From Hydractinia symbiolongicarpus (taxonomy: Eukaryota; Cnidaria; Hydrozoa; Anthoathecata; Hydractiniidae): a DNA stretch of 64,000 nt. The position numbers and the translations under genes are program-made. Shown piece after piece: positions 36,801 through 49,884 of the stretch. Location of the stretch: positions 9,238,001 through 9,302,000 of the forward strand of contig NC_079886.1 of NCBI RefSeq assembly GCF_029227915.1, written 5' to 3'. Each line of letters starts with the position of its first letter. The stretch's first letter is position 1. The notes under the pieces were generated by a model, which saw nothing but the letters and a program-made list of their open reading frames with translations, was not told where the DNA came from and did no database searches.

Positions 36801-39800
36801 AGACCACATCCCCACATTGTGGTTTGTTGTTCCTACTAAATAGGGTGGCCCCTAAAGTTGCAGCCATCTAATAAGTGAAACAGAATCATTCAATAACAAC
36901 AAAACAACATCATTAAAAGTTTAAAGGAATAATTCCTCCAGAGAATAATTTTTGTCCACAGTATGTCAACATGCTCTTGTTATTTGTGCACCTAACATCA
37001 GTAGAAATTAAGGTAGTATGACCCTTATATGATATACATACAGTTGATATACATTTACAGTTTTTTTAGTGTTTACGTCAATTGCATCGAAGACAAGAAA
37101 ATTTCAAAATTATCTAAATAATTTTTTATTACTTTTATCACCACTATCATTATTTCTATTATAAAATCTAATATTTTTTTTTAGGCAGGACATTATATGA
37201 TTTTAGAGACTCATTGTTACACTGCAGGTGTAGCGCCTGACAAAATCTGTAGATTGGATTCCATACGTGTTCCGTGCCTGTTTAGCATGAAGTGATCTCG
37301 ATAGACATATTAAAGAAAAAATAGGGATATTAATAAAGAGATAATACATTTTACCTTCAGTTGAGAGTTCTTCGTTTTTCTTAGCTGATGGTAGCAACTT
37401 TAAAAATGAAAGTAGATAAAACACATCGCTTTTTAGTGTAAATGCCATCTTTGTTTTTTCGGACGACAGATCTTCGAGTACATTCTTTAATATACATACT
37501 GATGGGTCAATCTAAAATTATAAATTGTAAATTTAAGCTGAAGACACGTTTCGCTGTAGTCACGTCTCATCAATTTAGCTATTGAGGCCAGACAATCCTT
37601 GTGAGAGGCCTTATAAGAGCTTTAAAAATGCATATGCCTGAAATCAACCTGCTGATAAAACGCCAAACACATCCAAGAAGACGACATCTAAAAAAACGTG
37701 CCAAAACAAGAAGAGATGCTCCTACAACTATGCAAACCTCGATTTTTAGCTCTTTTTTCAAAATAGGTAAACAGCATCAATTGTCCAATGCTCTGCAACT
37801 GGTAGGCTGCAGACAGGGGTGTAACTAACAAACGTCAAAAATGGATTTTTTATCATGTAAAACGCAAACAATACATTTATTCTAATGTAGATCAACAATT
37901 TAATCTCCCTAGTCGTTAATCCATGAATAATTCCACAAAGGATTGGACGTTGTACATACTTCCTGCAACATTATTTCATGCAACCTTCCCGCCCGTTATT
38001 ATTATCATTATTGAAATTATTTACCCAGCCTCTTCAGTTCCTATGGGTACTACTATCAACGCAGGTCATGCTAAGGGGTCCTATTGCATTTAAAGCTCCC
38101 ATTTGAGCTATATAAGTCGTGCAAGCACAGCAAATGTTTAACTAGACAACTGCCTAAGATATGAATCCTATAGCGCTAAATAGAAAGGATAGATTCACAC
38201 TTTTGTCTCTGACATGACTCGGCCAGGGTTTGAACCTAAAACCTCCCGCACTCGAAGCAAACGCTCTACATCATTAACACGAAGTAATGAAATTTACTTA
38301 GCCAGGTGTTATTAATATGATTATGACCAAAATTATAATGGCATTTTTGATTACAAAACCCCTGGATCCTAAATTGGCTTAGAGACAGACAGACAGCGAG
38401 TATTATTGACAACTTGAAGTTTGCTAGCTGAAAAATAACCACTCACCTGTCCACTAGTAAGTAAATAAGCTGCAGTAGTAACATCTATTTGATGCTGGGT
38501 CGGCTTAGATTCCACTTTCATTGCCTTTAATTTTTCAAGCAATGCTTCTCCTTTACTTGTATTTTTAATATTAAGAAATTGCATTGCAGCAAATGACCAA
38601 GCCATTGTTTGTTTTTCAATAAATTCTGTTGCCGCACTTTCAGATGAAAGGATTTGATATATAAATCCAGATAAATAGGCAGCTTGAATGGCATTAAAGT
38701 TCTATAGAGAAAATTCAATAAATTCTTTTGGATGAACTTTTTTTGATAGATTTCTTGTAAAGTGAGAAACAATAGACATAAAATGTGTGGACAATTACAA
38801 CTTGACTAACCTGACTTACTAAGGAATAAAAGACAGCACTATCATACAAAAGTTTAGCAGCTTGCTCACCATTTTGGAAAAGTGCAGCCTGATTCTGAAA
38901 TAAAAAAAATCTTGCTATAAAATCACGACTTAAGCGTCTTTGGTTTGTTTGGGAAATTTTCCCAACACTGGTCTCAGGTGATCTTAGGTTATCCACCGTG
39001 GTAGGATACGTTGGTTTTCACATGTTATTATTGCCTTAAAGTTATAAAGTGCAATAAATTATGTTAGGGACACTAAAGTAATGTAATGTCAACAAATACT
39101 TAATTTATCAACAAACAAAGAAGACATAAAACATCCTCTTTGTAAAAGTCACAACGGACACAGAACTGGTCTTCTATAATCAATACAAATGTGTTCACAA
39201 TTTTAAAAAAAGTAATACTAAAACTATGATGATTTTTATTAAAATAGAAAGCTTTAAGTAATTTTAAAACTGAAAGCTACAGTAATAATATCAGTTACTG
39301 GATCCAAAAAAAATATTATGCACAGAAAACCTTTTCATGTGCAACAGTCATAGCATGTTGACAGATTTCAGTCCATAGCTCCACCGCCATGTTTAATGAT
39401 ATTAAAAATTCTTTGTCAAGGTAATCTTCCTCGTGCTAAACAGAAAAAATATTGCTGTAGCATATCAACATAATATTATTGCTGTTCAGGAAACAATATT
39501 GAGTCTGTAGCATGATAAATATGAAACCCTAGCTTTTGCAAGATTTAATATACTGCCAATCTTTTAGACAATCTTTTACCTCCCAAATTGTTTATTTGTT
39601 ATGGCCAACAAAGTTAAATTACAGAAAGAATTCTACTAATTTTGATTGTTGAGCTAAAAAAATACATTATTATTTTATTTAGATATGTAAAAAATGAACC
39701 TACAGGTTTAAGAAAAAAAAACATTTAAGCAATAAGACTAGTTTTCTTTATTTCCATTTGAATTCTAATTTCAAGGTCTCAAGAGTTGCATGGAATATTG

Positions 39801-42800
39801 TGTCGGTTCAGCGAATTTTCCTCTGACAATTGAAATAAAAGTAAGAATTAGTTAGAGGGCTAAAAAAAGATAGAAGGTATAAAGCTTTAAAAAGTACACA
39901 CAACTAGTTATTAAAAAATTCTCATGCACCTGCAATTTTTTCATTAATAAAATGCATATTGCATTTACTTTTTGGGCATGTCAACTGTCCATAAATACAA
40001 CACAAAGAAGTATTATTGAAGTAGAACTACTTCGCATTACATTAACATAAGCAAAATTCAATCTGCTGTCCTAAGCTAAAATAATTCTATTTGATATGAA
40101 TCAATTGATTAAATCCGAAGTAAAAATAAAAAATATTGTGTTGAAAATCTTACTAATTTGTCAACAAGATTGCCACCACTGTCATCACTTTCTTCAGAAC
40201 AACTTCCAATTAAATCACTTATGTGTTGATTTTCATCTGCAGACGATTCCATTACCTTTTCCTCATACTGCATGACACTTGTTTGAAAATAACCAACTGC
40301 TAATACATCACGGACATGCCATTCTAAGTCATCTCCGCTATCGCATAGTTGATTGTGCATTTCTTCAAGTGTGCTAATTGCTTCCTGGCACCAATGATGT
40401 CTACACAAACGAAAATAATGCTTGAGACATGTTTTTGGTAAAATATGTGGATCTGTTTAAAATCGCATGTTTTATGCCTGTCTAAATCAATTTTCATTCA
40501 GATCAAAATATTTATTGTAAACTAGCATACCTTTTGTGAGAACAAATTTTTATAAATTCGTAAAATTTCGCAAAAGATTCGGATTTGGCTTGTAAAAATT
40601 CTTATTGCAAAATATACCAAAAGCATTATCGAAAAATCAAGACTTCTAAAAAACTCCTTAAATTTAATTTTGTTTGGGATAGGTTGGCTGAATTTTAATG
40701 ATATATGGTATGGATAATGATTAATCTTTCTCATTTGCAAAAAAATTAACCTTCTGAAAAATTTGTAAACATCTGTTTTCGTGAAAATTTCTTGCAGTCC
40801 AATGAATCTTAATAAAAAAAAAATTTACTTCTTGTAAGGGTACAACAAACAACCATACCTCTCATCTCTTTTAAAAACCGACAGGGAAGCAAATTCCAAC
40901 ATCATCAATGAATACTTCAGCAGATCCCCTTCTTTTTCATGAAGTTCTTTACGTAATTCAACTAATCTTTTGAGCAAGTCATGAATATCATACTTGCTGC
41001 TAAACAGGTTGTCATAAATAAATACATAGCAAAGTTACATAAAAACAAATAAAAGGAAAAATAAATGTAGGCCGATATTACCTTTGTTTTTTACATAAGT
41101 TATATTCATGCTGCAACACTACAGACCAAAATTCATCCATATTTTCAGGAAGTTCTTCCAGTTCATCACGCAAACAACTAAAATGATTTATATAAAGAGC
41201 ATTTAATTTTTTTGATAAATGTGACACTCAGCTAAAAACAGGGTTTAATTACATCTAAGCAGTTTAGAATTTTATTTCAGCTGGCTGTTTTGTTATTTTG
41301 TCATAAACAAGCCTCAAATATCAAAGCTAACAGTCGTTTATATTCAAGTACCATTGTGGTCGGTCAGTACAGAAGAAACCAAATTTCTGTACCTGGTTGA
41401 CAATTTTTAGGTGGCTTGAATTTCTTTTTCGATTCATGTGAACTTACATCTTCTACACACAAGTGATATACGCAAACACATCTGCATGTCTAGTACTTAC
41501 TCCTTCAGAGTATAGTTTTTTAAAAAGAGATCAGTAGTTTCAGGATTTGTCCATCGAATTTACAAAATATGTAGCACATGGCATAATTTTCACAAAAGTT
41601 TAACAAAATGTAAATCAATACCCTCCAGAATTTTATGACCCTATCATCAAAAACTCACTTTCAAAAATTTTCGATCAAAAAAGATCGAAACGGTCCAACA
41701 TTTAATTACTTGCTTCAAAGAATACCTGTCAGCCTCGACACCAGTCGGAAAACACGCCAAGCATTGCTGTAACGTAGCAATTACAATCAACGAAGTCTCA
41801 ATGTTAGGGTCAACACACCGCTGTGCAGAATATTTGATGACTTTGGAAGCTCTGTGGATCAGGGCAATCAAACCCATTTAAACACCAAAGATGAGTACAG
41901 AAGCAGGGTGTTAACAATTTATTTTTAAACTAATTAAATGTTATTTCCTTGTCTGATTTTAACATTTGATTTTATTACTTACTTGAAATGTTGATAGATT
42001 TTACTGTATGTGCTTTGTAAAAATTGTTTTTTGCTTTTTACTTTAAAGTATAAATAAATTGCATTTATTGCTTTTATTTATTTTAGTTATCCTGATGATG
42101 AAAGAAAATTCCGAAATATATTGAAACAAATAAACTCATTGTTGGTGAATCACCTTTCTAATATAGTTTTTCACTAAAAATATTTCTTCTCAAATGATGT
42201 ATAAAAAACAAATAATTCTATAATAAGGGATGAAGAATATAAGATCACGACAGTTTTAAATACTGAACTCAGATTGTGCAAAACGAACAGAAAATATCAA
42301 CTAGAAAACAAATGCAAACCTTTTTAAAAGTTTAGGTTTTAATTTTTCATTTGAATCAGCCAGCCAAAACTTGAGCTTGACATAGTATTGAACTTGAGTA
42401 TAAAGAAATGGTTCAACCTCGCCAAAAAGAATGGTAGACATGAGTTTCAGTTTATTTAACAATTGTACACTTGTTTTGTATGCAAAACTTGTCTTTTCCA
42501 ACTTGGTATAACACTGAATAAGAGCATTGTACTTTCCACAGATCTAAAATGAAGTCATAAATAAAAAAAATGTGTGTTAAAATAGTAAAATTGGCATTTA
42601 TATATTTTTAACTACACCGATGCAATGCCCTAGGTACAATGATGGTAAATGTAAAAGACTAAAAATGATGGAATTGCACAACATTAAAACATATGGCCAT
42701 AAACGAAATAAGTTATTTTGTGTAGCTAGAAAGATATATTTTTAAAAAAAGTTGTATTAGTAACAAAGTAAGGTTTTCAACCTTTTTTTGAAAATTATTA

Positions 42801-45800
42801 TGGGTATTCATGGTTTCTAGGTCACCTAGTTTGACGTAACAAAATACTAAAGTCTCATACCTCTTTAATGTCAGATACTTTATTGTCATTAGTTTCCATC
42901 ACTTTAGTTGCAAAGGATACAACAAAACAAAAACCTGGGACAGCGAGGTCATATTCACGATTCACATTAAATGCTATTGAAATTTTATAAAAACAATTTT
43001 CAAGTTTTTGAAGATCTTCTTCATGGTTGTTTGTGTTAACTTTATTCACAAAGTTTAACACAGTGTTTGCGAAATCTTTGTATTCTTCGACAATACACAA
43101 TCTAAAAATAGTGTCACAATGAGATAAAAAAACGATTTGTATTTCATCATCGTAAAGCATTTTAAATTTCTTAATGTCTGACAGTATTTGTGGGCAACGA
43201 ACAGCTTCTTGACACAAGTTAATATGTTTAGGTGATAGAAATAAACCTAAATTTGTTACTGTTGTGTCAAAAAATGACCCTGTCTCTTTTAATTGCAGTA
43301 CAGTAGTATAAACAATTCGTGAATTCATAGGTAACTAATAAACCAAAATATTCTGGAAAAATATGGAGAATATGCCACTTTAAAGGTAAAAATTCTGTTT
43401 TGCCAAATTGAGGTATTAACAACAAATAGATGCCACCATTTGAAAGAGGGTAAAGAATGGTAAAAAACTAAACTAAAAATTTCCAAAAAATGCAGCAGTT
43501 TAAGTTCTATATTCAAAACATGTGTAGAACTTACCGTGAATTTTCATCATTTTTGCAGTCCTGACACGTATCATCATTGGTTGTAAAAAGAAACCCATAA
43601 AGTTGTTTTAATGTCTCAGCTAAACAATAACACAAAGATTGAAAATGCATCTTTTGCTCCCTTTCTTTCAAACTTTTTAATGCTTGAATGAATCTTTTTG
43701 TCTTTAGTAATATTCGTAAAAAATTTAAATGAAATTGGAGAAAACATCTACATAAATATTTCTGTTGTTTGTGTGCAAATTTTAACAATGATAGGAAATC
43801 GAATATTTTGAACAGATTGATCTCTTGCGTTTCTATGTATTTTAACAAACACAATGTAAAGTCTGACGTGATCTTCGTGATGATTGTCAGTTTGTGATGA
43901 CAACTCGATGAATCTTGCATTAGTGTTTTTTTTAGCATCCATAAGTTTTTTAATCCCGCTAAATCCAATTGATCTAAACACCCTTTCCAGGGCAAGCTTT
44001 GAAAGTCACGTTCAAAACGTATGTCATAGTTGTTTGATATTATAATGCCAGAATATAAATAAGTTAATTCCCATCTAATTCGTTTTATCTGTTTGAAAGA
44101 CTCTTCACAGTTTAAAAGTTTATTTAAAGTGGTAACAAGATAAGTTAAACTCTCTACTACATATTCTGTTTCATAACTAAAAGATTGAAATAAAATTTTC
44201 CTCCATCTGAGAATAAATTCTTCAGTGCATTCAATAAATTTATTTTTTTGCCAATCTGCGTAAGACAAAACAGCCAAACTGATTACCCGTAACTCGAACA
44301 GCAACGCGAGGTCACTAGACTTTGTTTTGATGCAATTAGGTAAAAATTTAGCATATAATGCGTAACACATTTGATGTGTGGTGAAAAATAGCTTTTTTAT
44401 GTCTTCATTAAAAAATCCATCATGCTGTTTCATCTGCATGAGCAATTTCAGCATATCTTTTACGATAACCACTAATCCAGCTATGTATGGTTTTTTGTAC
44501 ATTTGCTTCATTATATGAAACATAAGTTTTACAGCTTTTTCACACAGTTCCTCAATCAATGCCAATTTTGGGGAAAAGCAGTGCAAAAATGATTTTGAAG
44601 CTAAAATAGAATACAAATAAAATATTTCAAACATTATACATTGTTTTCTGAGACAAAAAATACATTCTAAACCTCTTTTATTCAAAACACTGTGACAAGT
44701 AGCACCATATCAGTCCAGTCTGCTTCATATTGGAATTGTTTTTCTTTCTCATGAATTTTAGTTTCAAATAAAAAAATTCTTGGGTGAAACTCAAGTGAAA
44801 ATTTAATTTTTCAAATGCGAAGGGAGTTAATATAATTGTTATAAATTAGTTTAAAGTTATTGTATTTATGTACATAACAAACTTGTACTTCATGATTTGT
44901 GATCAAGGCTGTAGTATGCAACTGAAATGGATAGGTCAGAACATATTTGTGTTTATTTTGTTTTTAGAATAGTTACCAGAAACAGTCATAACACAAAAAT
45001 TAGACTTTTGCGATATACACCGACCTGCTAAATCTCGAATTATAGAAAGTGTGGAAAGTGTTTGCACAATAATGATGGTGACTAGTAATTTGAGATTCTT
45101 AGAGAACAAGTTTTGGAGAAAAGCTCCAATTTTGTTTGGTATGGTGTAAAAACAAGGTGTAAAAATAATTTTTATGCAATGGCTACTCCCATAAAGCACA
45201 AAGAAATACAATTGTTATGTATAACAATTAATATATTATATATAATAAAGGAAAAAATTTTTCATTACTTTTATACTTGTGCTCAGTCTCAACATCCGAC
45301 AATTTAAGACATGAATAACAACGAGTTAAAAAAGCGGCCAATGGCAATTGTAAATTTTGGTGGCATAAAAGAAATATATAACTAGTAACTAGTTATACTT
45401 TGGAGCCTGGAATCCAATAGCGTTCATACTATGCGTTCTAAATTTTATTACTGAGTTTTTTGAGAACCACGTCATACTCACCCAAGCTACAAGCTAGAGT
45501 TACTGATTCAAGCTGATCAATATCTGTTTTCTCCAACATATCAATCAGACCTCTTAAAACTTTTAACGCATCATCCAAATAAATCAATTTATTTTCACGA
45601 TCTTGTATCGACAACAAAGGCTGAAAATAATCCTAAAGAAAATAACATTTTTATAGTAATTAAACAAACAATTATCAACCCAATGCAAACAATACAATTT
45701 ATAAATATATAGTGCTTAGAAAAGTTCTTTTTATAACTTATTGTGCCCTAAAATTTTCCTTTTAATTTACAAAGGTATTTGACCCCAATATTGTAAAGTG

Positions 45801-46476
45801 CACTGCAAGGACATAAGAAGTCATAATGTGTGATGAAATTTAAATTCAGAGTAATATAAAATACCTTTATTTCTAGCAACAAAGAATTGGTGAAGAATTT
45901 TTCAGTCTGAAGTTTTTTTCTCAGTAAATCTCCATTTAGGTTCTCCACATTCGATCTTTTCTCTTTAAAGCAAAATTATTAAAAATGTTCACGATAATAT
46001 CAGGGAGCGAATTAACTTTAAGCAGTTAAAAACATTTTTATATACATATTCTAATCATGCAAAGAGGTAGCTGAAGATTTTTACAGAGAAACATCAACAA
46101 AAAAGTTTTGTGCATAATGAACTCAAATATTTCAACAATATATTTGAGGGTATTTATGCAAAAAAATCATTAAGTTTGGGGGAGGGGGGTTATCTAATTA
46201 AGGTGTGTTTATTCAAAGCAGTATGATTACTGACTTCTTGTTATTAAAAAGAAAAAGATATTTTTAGTACAATAAAACTTTAAAGAAAATACCGTTGTTG
46301 TGGCTTCTACTTATCAGAAGTATAACTTCCTCAAGGTGTTTATTTGGATGTTTTAGTTCGTCAGTTTTGTTTTCATTTTCCACGTTTTTGACAGGTGAAG
46401 TTTCTTTTAACAAATTGCCGTCTTTAGTGACACTAACATTCTTGTATCTGCCCTTCCTTGATTTTGAAGGTGCCAT
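27896..46476 (-). CDS. ESPL1: Separase (peptidase C50), full length, at least 34 coding exons
   Basis: The cysteine protease that cleaves the cohesin kleisin at anaphase. Coding exons (5' to 3'): 46476-46293, 45962-45865, 45632-45482, 45024-44977, 44600-43535, 43334-42861, 42543-42320, 41851-41726, 41177-41082, 40999-40859, 40400-40154, 39435-39331, 38894-38811, 38701-38447, 37511-37355, 36715-36605, 36344-36185, 36002-35958, 35846-34752, 34366-34345, 34226-34106, 33465-33341, 33022-32852, 32343-32176, 31509-31414, 30496-30441, 30200-30140, 30021-29917, 29591-29488, 29074-28994, 28812-28704, 28525-28470, 28100-27896. Phases agree except 43535/43334, where a tiny exon (1+3n nt, perhaps near 43435-43465) is needed. 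The product is about 2,120 aa, like human. The C-terminus has YCGHGSG (catalytic His), MGCSSGK (catalytic Cys), VANLWDVTDKDID and GAAPVVYGLP. The N-terminal two-thirds is helical-repeat-like. A basic/acidic linker (about 34960-35130) contains ETTR, a possible ExxR autocleavage site. The first ATG (MAPSKSRKGRY) is inferred. Confidence 0.93.
28785..28962 (-). repeat. Degenerate minisatellite of splice acceptor plus GHGS codons in separase
   Basis: On the minus strand the true acceptor and catalytic-His start (acceptor at plus 28813-28818) is preceded by three diverged copies, with acceptors at about 28869-28874, 28906-28911 and 28945-28950. Each has TATTTTATTTTAG-like intron sequence followed by codons for GHGS or GHGN. 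Spacings are 56, 37 and 39 bp. Only the last copy leads into the intact exon. The two most upstream copies can be read in phase from the previous exon but stop within 25 codons. Confidence 0.8.
30579..31374. mobile_element. TTAA-flanked MITE in a separase intron
   Basis: It is bounded by TTAA on both sides, with terminal inverted repeats of about 22 bp (TTAAGGTGGCAGTAACCC and its inverse). The TTAA target suggests a piggyBac-type or related transposase. The interior of about 750 bp has no transposase. It contains a perfect T-MARE palindrome at 30717-30729. A diverged end of similar sequence lies at about 8826 (and 11082) in the Ly6 duplication, and a weaker one near 37012. Confidence 0.75.
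37995..38290 (-). mobile_element. tRNA-derived SINE in a separase intron
   Basis: On the minus strand it starts with a tRNA-like head (GATGTAGAGCG...) and a perfect B box GGTTCAAACCC. The body contains GTTGTCTAGT, TAGCTCAAATGGGAGC, TTTAAATGCAATAGGAC, and the tail is (AATAAT)n-like. The same central blocks in the same order occur in the SINE at 20429-20783, so the two share a conserved central domain although their heads and tails differ. Confidence 0.68.
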
Positions 46477-47721
46477 AACGACGTTTTCTTAGTTGACAAG
46501 AAACTCTAAAGTGTCTGCAAGCACTTCGCCAGTGATGAACATAATGTTTACAAGTATATATCTATATGAAAAGTTTTTAAATCTCCATATTATTATGACC
46601 TTTTGACATTATTACTTGCTATTATTTAAAAACAATAAGAACAAAACCTGAACTGAAATTTATATGTCCTACCCCGTAAAAGTAAATGTCAAAAAATCTA
46701 GAAAAATTTGTCATAAATTCTCTGCATAATTGAAAATACGTTGCATTCATCCTTAAATAAATTTGTTTACTGCAGCAAGAAATTATGTCAGCCATTTACG
46801 TAAAAGTAATTTCTACTTGAAGTAAACTTTTGAATGAATGAAAGATTCCTTTGATTAAAACAGGTGTTAATCTAAAAACATATTATCCACTAACGTTACC
46901 AAGTTCCTTACATGAGAGACAGTGTGTGCTTCATAATACAATACAATAGCAGCCATTTCTAAACATATTGCTTAGCAGTTGACATTTTGAAGCTAAAAGC
47001 ACACTGATAATGTTAAGTATGTAGAGAAAGTTGTTTTTCTAGTGTACTTTAATTTTTTAGCAAGGTTAGGAAGGATTTTTTTTTGTTAGTCATCTTACTG
47101 ACTTCTTGTATGAAAGTCGTTTGCAAACACGATCATTGCAAACTTTCAGTTTTACCTTTAAATCGATTATAAATATTATGAGCAGTAATACTCTGAGTTT
47201 TAAAAAAGATCTAACAATGTCTAGGCTTTGTAAAAAAGCTATAACAGTTTATATTACAAAAAAAGAAGGCTTTGTTCAAAAGATTTTTACAATTTTATAT
47301 AAACATGACAAAAAAGTTACCTTGGATTCCCAGTTGAAATACTTTTTAACCTGCCCATTTTAAAAGGATGACTACATGGTTATATAAACAAAACATTCAA
47401 TAAAACATACAAAAACTTTTAAAAGCACATATAACAAAATATAAAACTATATATATATATAAAAAGGATCTCATCTAAAAAATTGAAGTAGTGCTAAAGA
47501 TATAAAATTGGAAAAAAACATAAAAAAAAGGAAAACAAAATTTATAAAAAAATAACAAAACAATGTCAACAAAAAGTAAGAAATGCTTAATCCTCTCATT
47601 AAAAATCATATGCAACATAAAACTTTATTCTGTTAAAAGTGTTAACAAAAATATCCATAAAAATACATGGTGCTGAAGAAAATATACATATCACTACATC
47701 TGAATATATAAAATTGAAAGT
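46477..47721. other. Intergenic stretch between separase 5' end and zinc-finger gene
   Basis: It should contain the separase promoter and the zinc-finger 3' UTR. An AT-rich open frame on the plus strand (47106-47363) has no motif and is not called. A (TA)n run lies near 47448-47460. Confidence 0.45.
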
Positions 47722-48582
47722 TTACTTTTTTATTTGCACGTGAGTCTTCCGAAAATGATCATGAAATGAAGTTATGCCAAGCAAATATAAATCACAAATA
47801 AAACATAAAAAGAAGCGGAATTCATTCTTTTCGGTTCTGAAAACATGCCATAAAACATGTTCACCATATTCTTTAGAATCAGCAACATCTTCTAAACAAA
47901 CATGGCAGGTCCGAACATCACTGTGAACATCTTTATAATGTGACAAAAAAGCATTGTACCCAGGACTAAATTCCTTGCATATATCACAGTATAACTGCTC
48001 ACCATATGTCAGCACATCACGCTTTTGACTACAATGTTGTTGAAGGTGTAGAAGAAATTCTTGTTCACCGTACAGAGTTGTTTCACAATGTAAGCAAAGA
48101 AATGGACGCTTTTTTAGACAAATGTAGTAGTAGTGGTTCAAAATGTGACTGTTAGCCATTTTGATATCTGAGAAAGCCTTTCCACAAATGCCACATATGG
48201 GAATTTCATTGGCAAATCTCTTTGATGATGTCAATGATTTATGCGCTGATGAATGTTCAATCAACGAATTATAAGAGGAAAAACTTAACATGCAAATTGG
48301 ACATGAAAACATCAAATAAAAGTAATGTTTTTTGTTTAAATGTTCACACAATTCAGAGCTGTTCATAACCTTGTTACCACATAAGCCACACCTTGAAATA
48401 TCAATGGTGTCGCATTGATCTTTTATCTTGTTATCTGTCTTGTTATAGTTTACTATTTGAAACACAGTCATTGGAGAAACTGCAGATTCTGATAAGACGT
48501 TTGAATTCTCATCCAAAATATTCATTTTAACTTCAGATTTTACTTTCTGAAAGACCTTATTTTCTTCTTTCTCACCCGTCAT
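47722..48582 (-). CDS. C2H2 zinc-finger protein, seven fingers, single coding exon
   Basis: The 286-aa frame has an N-terminal unstructured segment of about 70 residues and then seven C2H2 units: CGLC..., CPIC..., CGIC..., CLHC..., CDIC..., CHVC... and CFIC..., each followed by H-x3-5-H/C at the usual distance. Linkers are irregular rather than TGEKP, so the fingers may not all read DNA in tandem. It is likely a nuclear nucleic-acid-binding protein with unknown target. The ATG at 48582 lies 10 nt after a TTTTTTTAG, so a 5' UTR intron acceptor may sit immediately before the start codon. The next gene downstream on the same strand is separase, 1.2 kb away. No orthology is recognised. Confidence 0.85.
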   Translation of the reverse strand: MTGEKEENKVFQKVKSEVKMNILDENSNVLSESAVSPMTVFQIVNYNKTDNKIKDQCDTIDISRCGLCGNKVMNSSELCEHLNKKHYFYLMFSCPICMLSFSSYNSLIEHSSAHKSLTSSKRFANEIPICGICGKAFSDIKMANSHILNHYYYICLKKRPFLCLHCETTLYGEQEFLLHLQQHCSQKRDVLTYGEQLYCDICKEFSPGYNAFLSHYKDVHSDVRTCHVCLEDVADSKEYGEHVLWHVFRTEKNEFRFFLCFICDLYLLGITSFHDHFRKTHVQIKK

Positions 48583-48979
48583 TTTTTTAGCCTAAAAAAA
48601 TAAAAATACCAAGGATAAGAATTCGCCAGACATATATGTTCAGAAAATATTAGGCAACTTGTCCGAATTCTCTAAGCTTTTTACATTTCAACAATTCTTT
48701 TATTAAAATTTAATATGATTTAATCTAATGGATGTTTTAGCGGTGTAACTGCTGAGTTAAATCTTGTTTACCTCAGATGTTTCTTATTTTGACACTTCTT
48801 TTTGTTGGTTATTGTTTATTGAAAAGGCATCATGGGCTTTTAAAACAAAATACAGTGAAGAATATTTTCTTTTAGGTTGTGGGAAATCTAACTTTACTTT
48901 TTTGTTATTCAACTATGTTTAAACAAATTACACAAGATCTTATACAAGTTATTTCAGGAAGTTTCTTGTTGATAAGGGA

Positions 48980-49215
48980 TCATCTTCGAAATCATTTCAT
49001 TTTTGTTACAAATTGAAAGGATTTTTATCGTATGGGAATTGTTTCATTTTTCTTACATCGTTTCATAATCGTATCATGAAACGAATTAAATGTTTCATAT
49101 TTATTTTACGAAACGATTATATATAATTTACTATGAAAAATGAAGCGATTTTAAAACTATTTTGAAACAATTTAAAAAAAAGTTTGAAACGATTTGATAC
49201 GATTGTCAAATTATA
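48980..49215. repeat. GAAACGATT-motif array, block A
   Basis: About ten copies of GAAAC(G/A)ATT or its inverse occur in roughly 240 bp (e.g. TTGTTTCATT, ATCGTTTCAT, ACGAAACGATTA). Similar blocks are at 49885-50085, 50365-50575 and 51575-51830. Block D shares colinear phrases (ATCGTATCAT, TTACGAAACGATTA) with A, whereas B and C look more like inverse copies. Confidence 0.6.
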
Positions 49216-49326
49216 AAATGTAATGATGCTAAAGGTGGATGATGTTATTGAAATGAATTTTGTAATGAATTAAATAATTAAAAACCAGTTAAACTTGTGA
49301 AATATAAACTTGTCTTTTCTTTAAGA

Positions 49327-49546
49327 AGTTGCTGTATTCATTCTAAAATAACAGGAAAATGTATATATAAAGCTTTAAAGTTATACAGTTGAAGCTTTAC
49401 AGTTGCTGTATTTTATTCTTAAATGAAGAGAAAATGTCCCTGCGCAGCTTTTAAGTTGCTGTATATCATTCTAAAATGACGAGAAAACATCCCTGCGAAG
49501 CTTTACAGTTGCCTTATTTCATTCTAAAATGACGAGAAAACGTCCT
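49327..49546. repeat. Minisatellite, four irregular units of 50-74 bp
   Basis: The unit core GCTGTATTTCATTCTAAAAT is followed by GACGAGAAAA and then TCCCTGCGAAGCTTTACAGT. It repeats four times with indels. No hairpin repeats or unique spacers are present, so it is not a CRISPR-like array. Confidence 0.75.
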
Positions 49547-49884
49547 TTTTTATCTTGACTCATATTGTTTTAGTTATTTTTTAACTTATTTCTCTGAAAG
49601 ATGATTATAAATATATAAAGCTCAAATTATAAAATCAAAAAACGGTACTGAATGGAACATATAGATATTTGCTGTAATCCTTTATCAAACAAAAATAACA
49701 CACATTTAAAATTTAATCTAAAAAAACTCAATACTTATGACTTTACTTCACAAAGTTTTTGTTTTCTTTACAAAAAGAGCTAGCCATGTGATTCTCTCAG
49801 TTGTGTCTACTATTTTCTTGATTTTTGAAGGGAATTTTTTTATATAATTATAAATTACATGAAACTTTGCTTGAACAAAGGCAA

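Noticed and set aside
49327-49546. CRISPR-like array
   Set aside because: Repeat units are irregular tandem copies without unique spacers, in a eukaryotic context.
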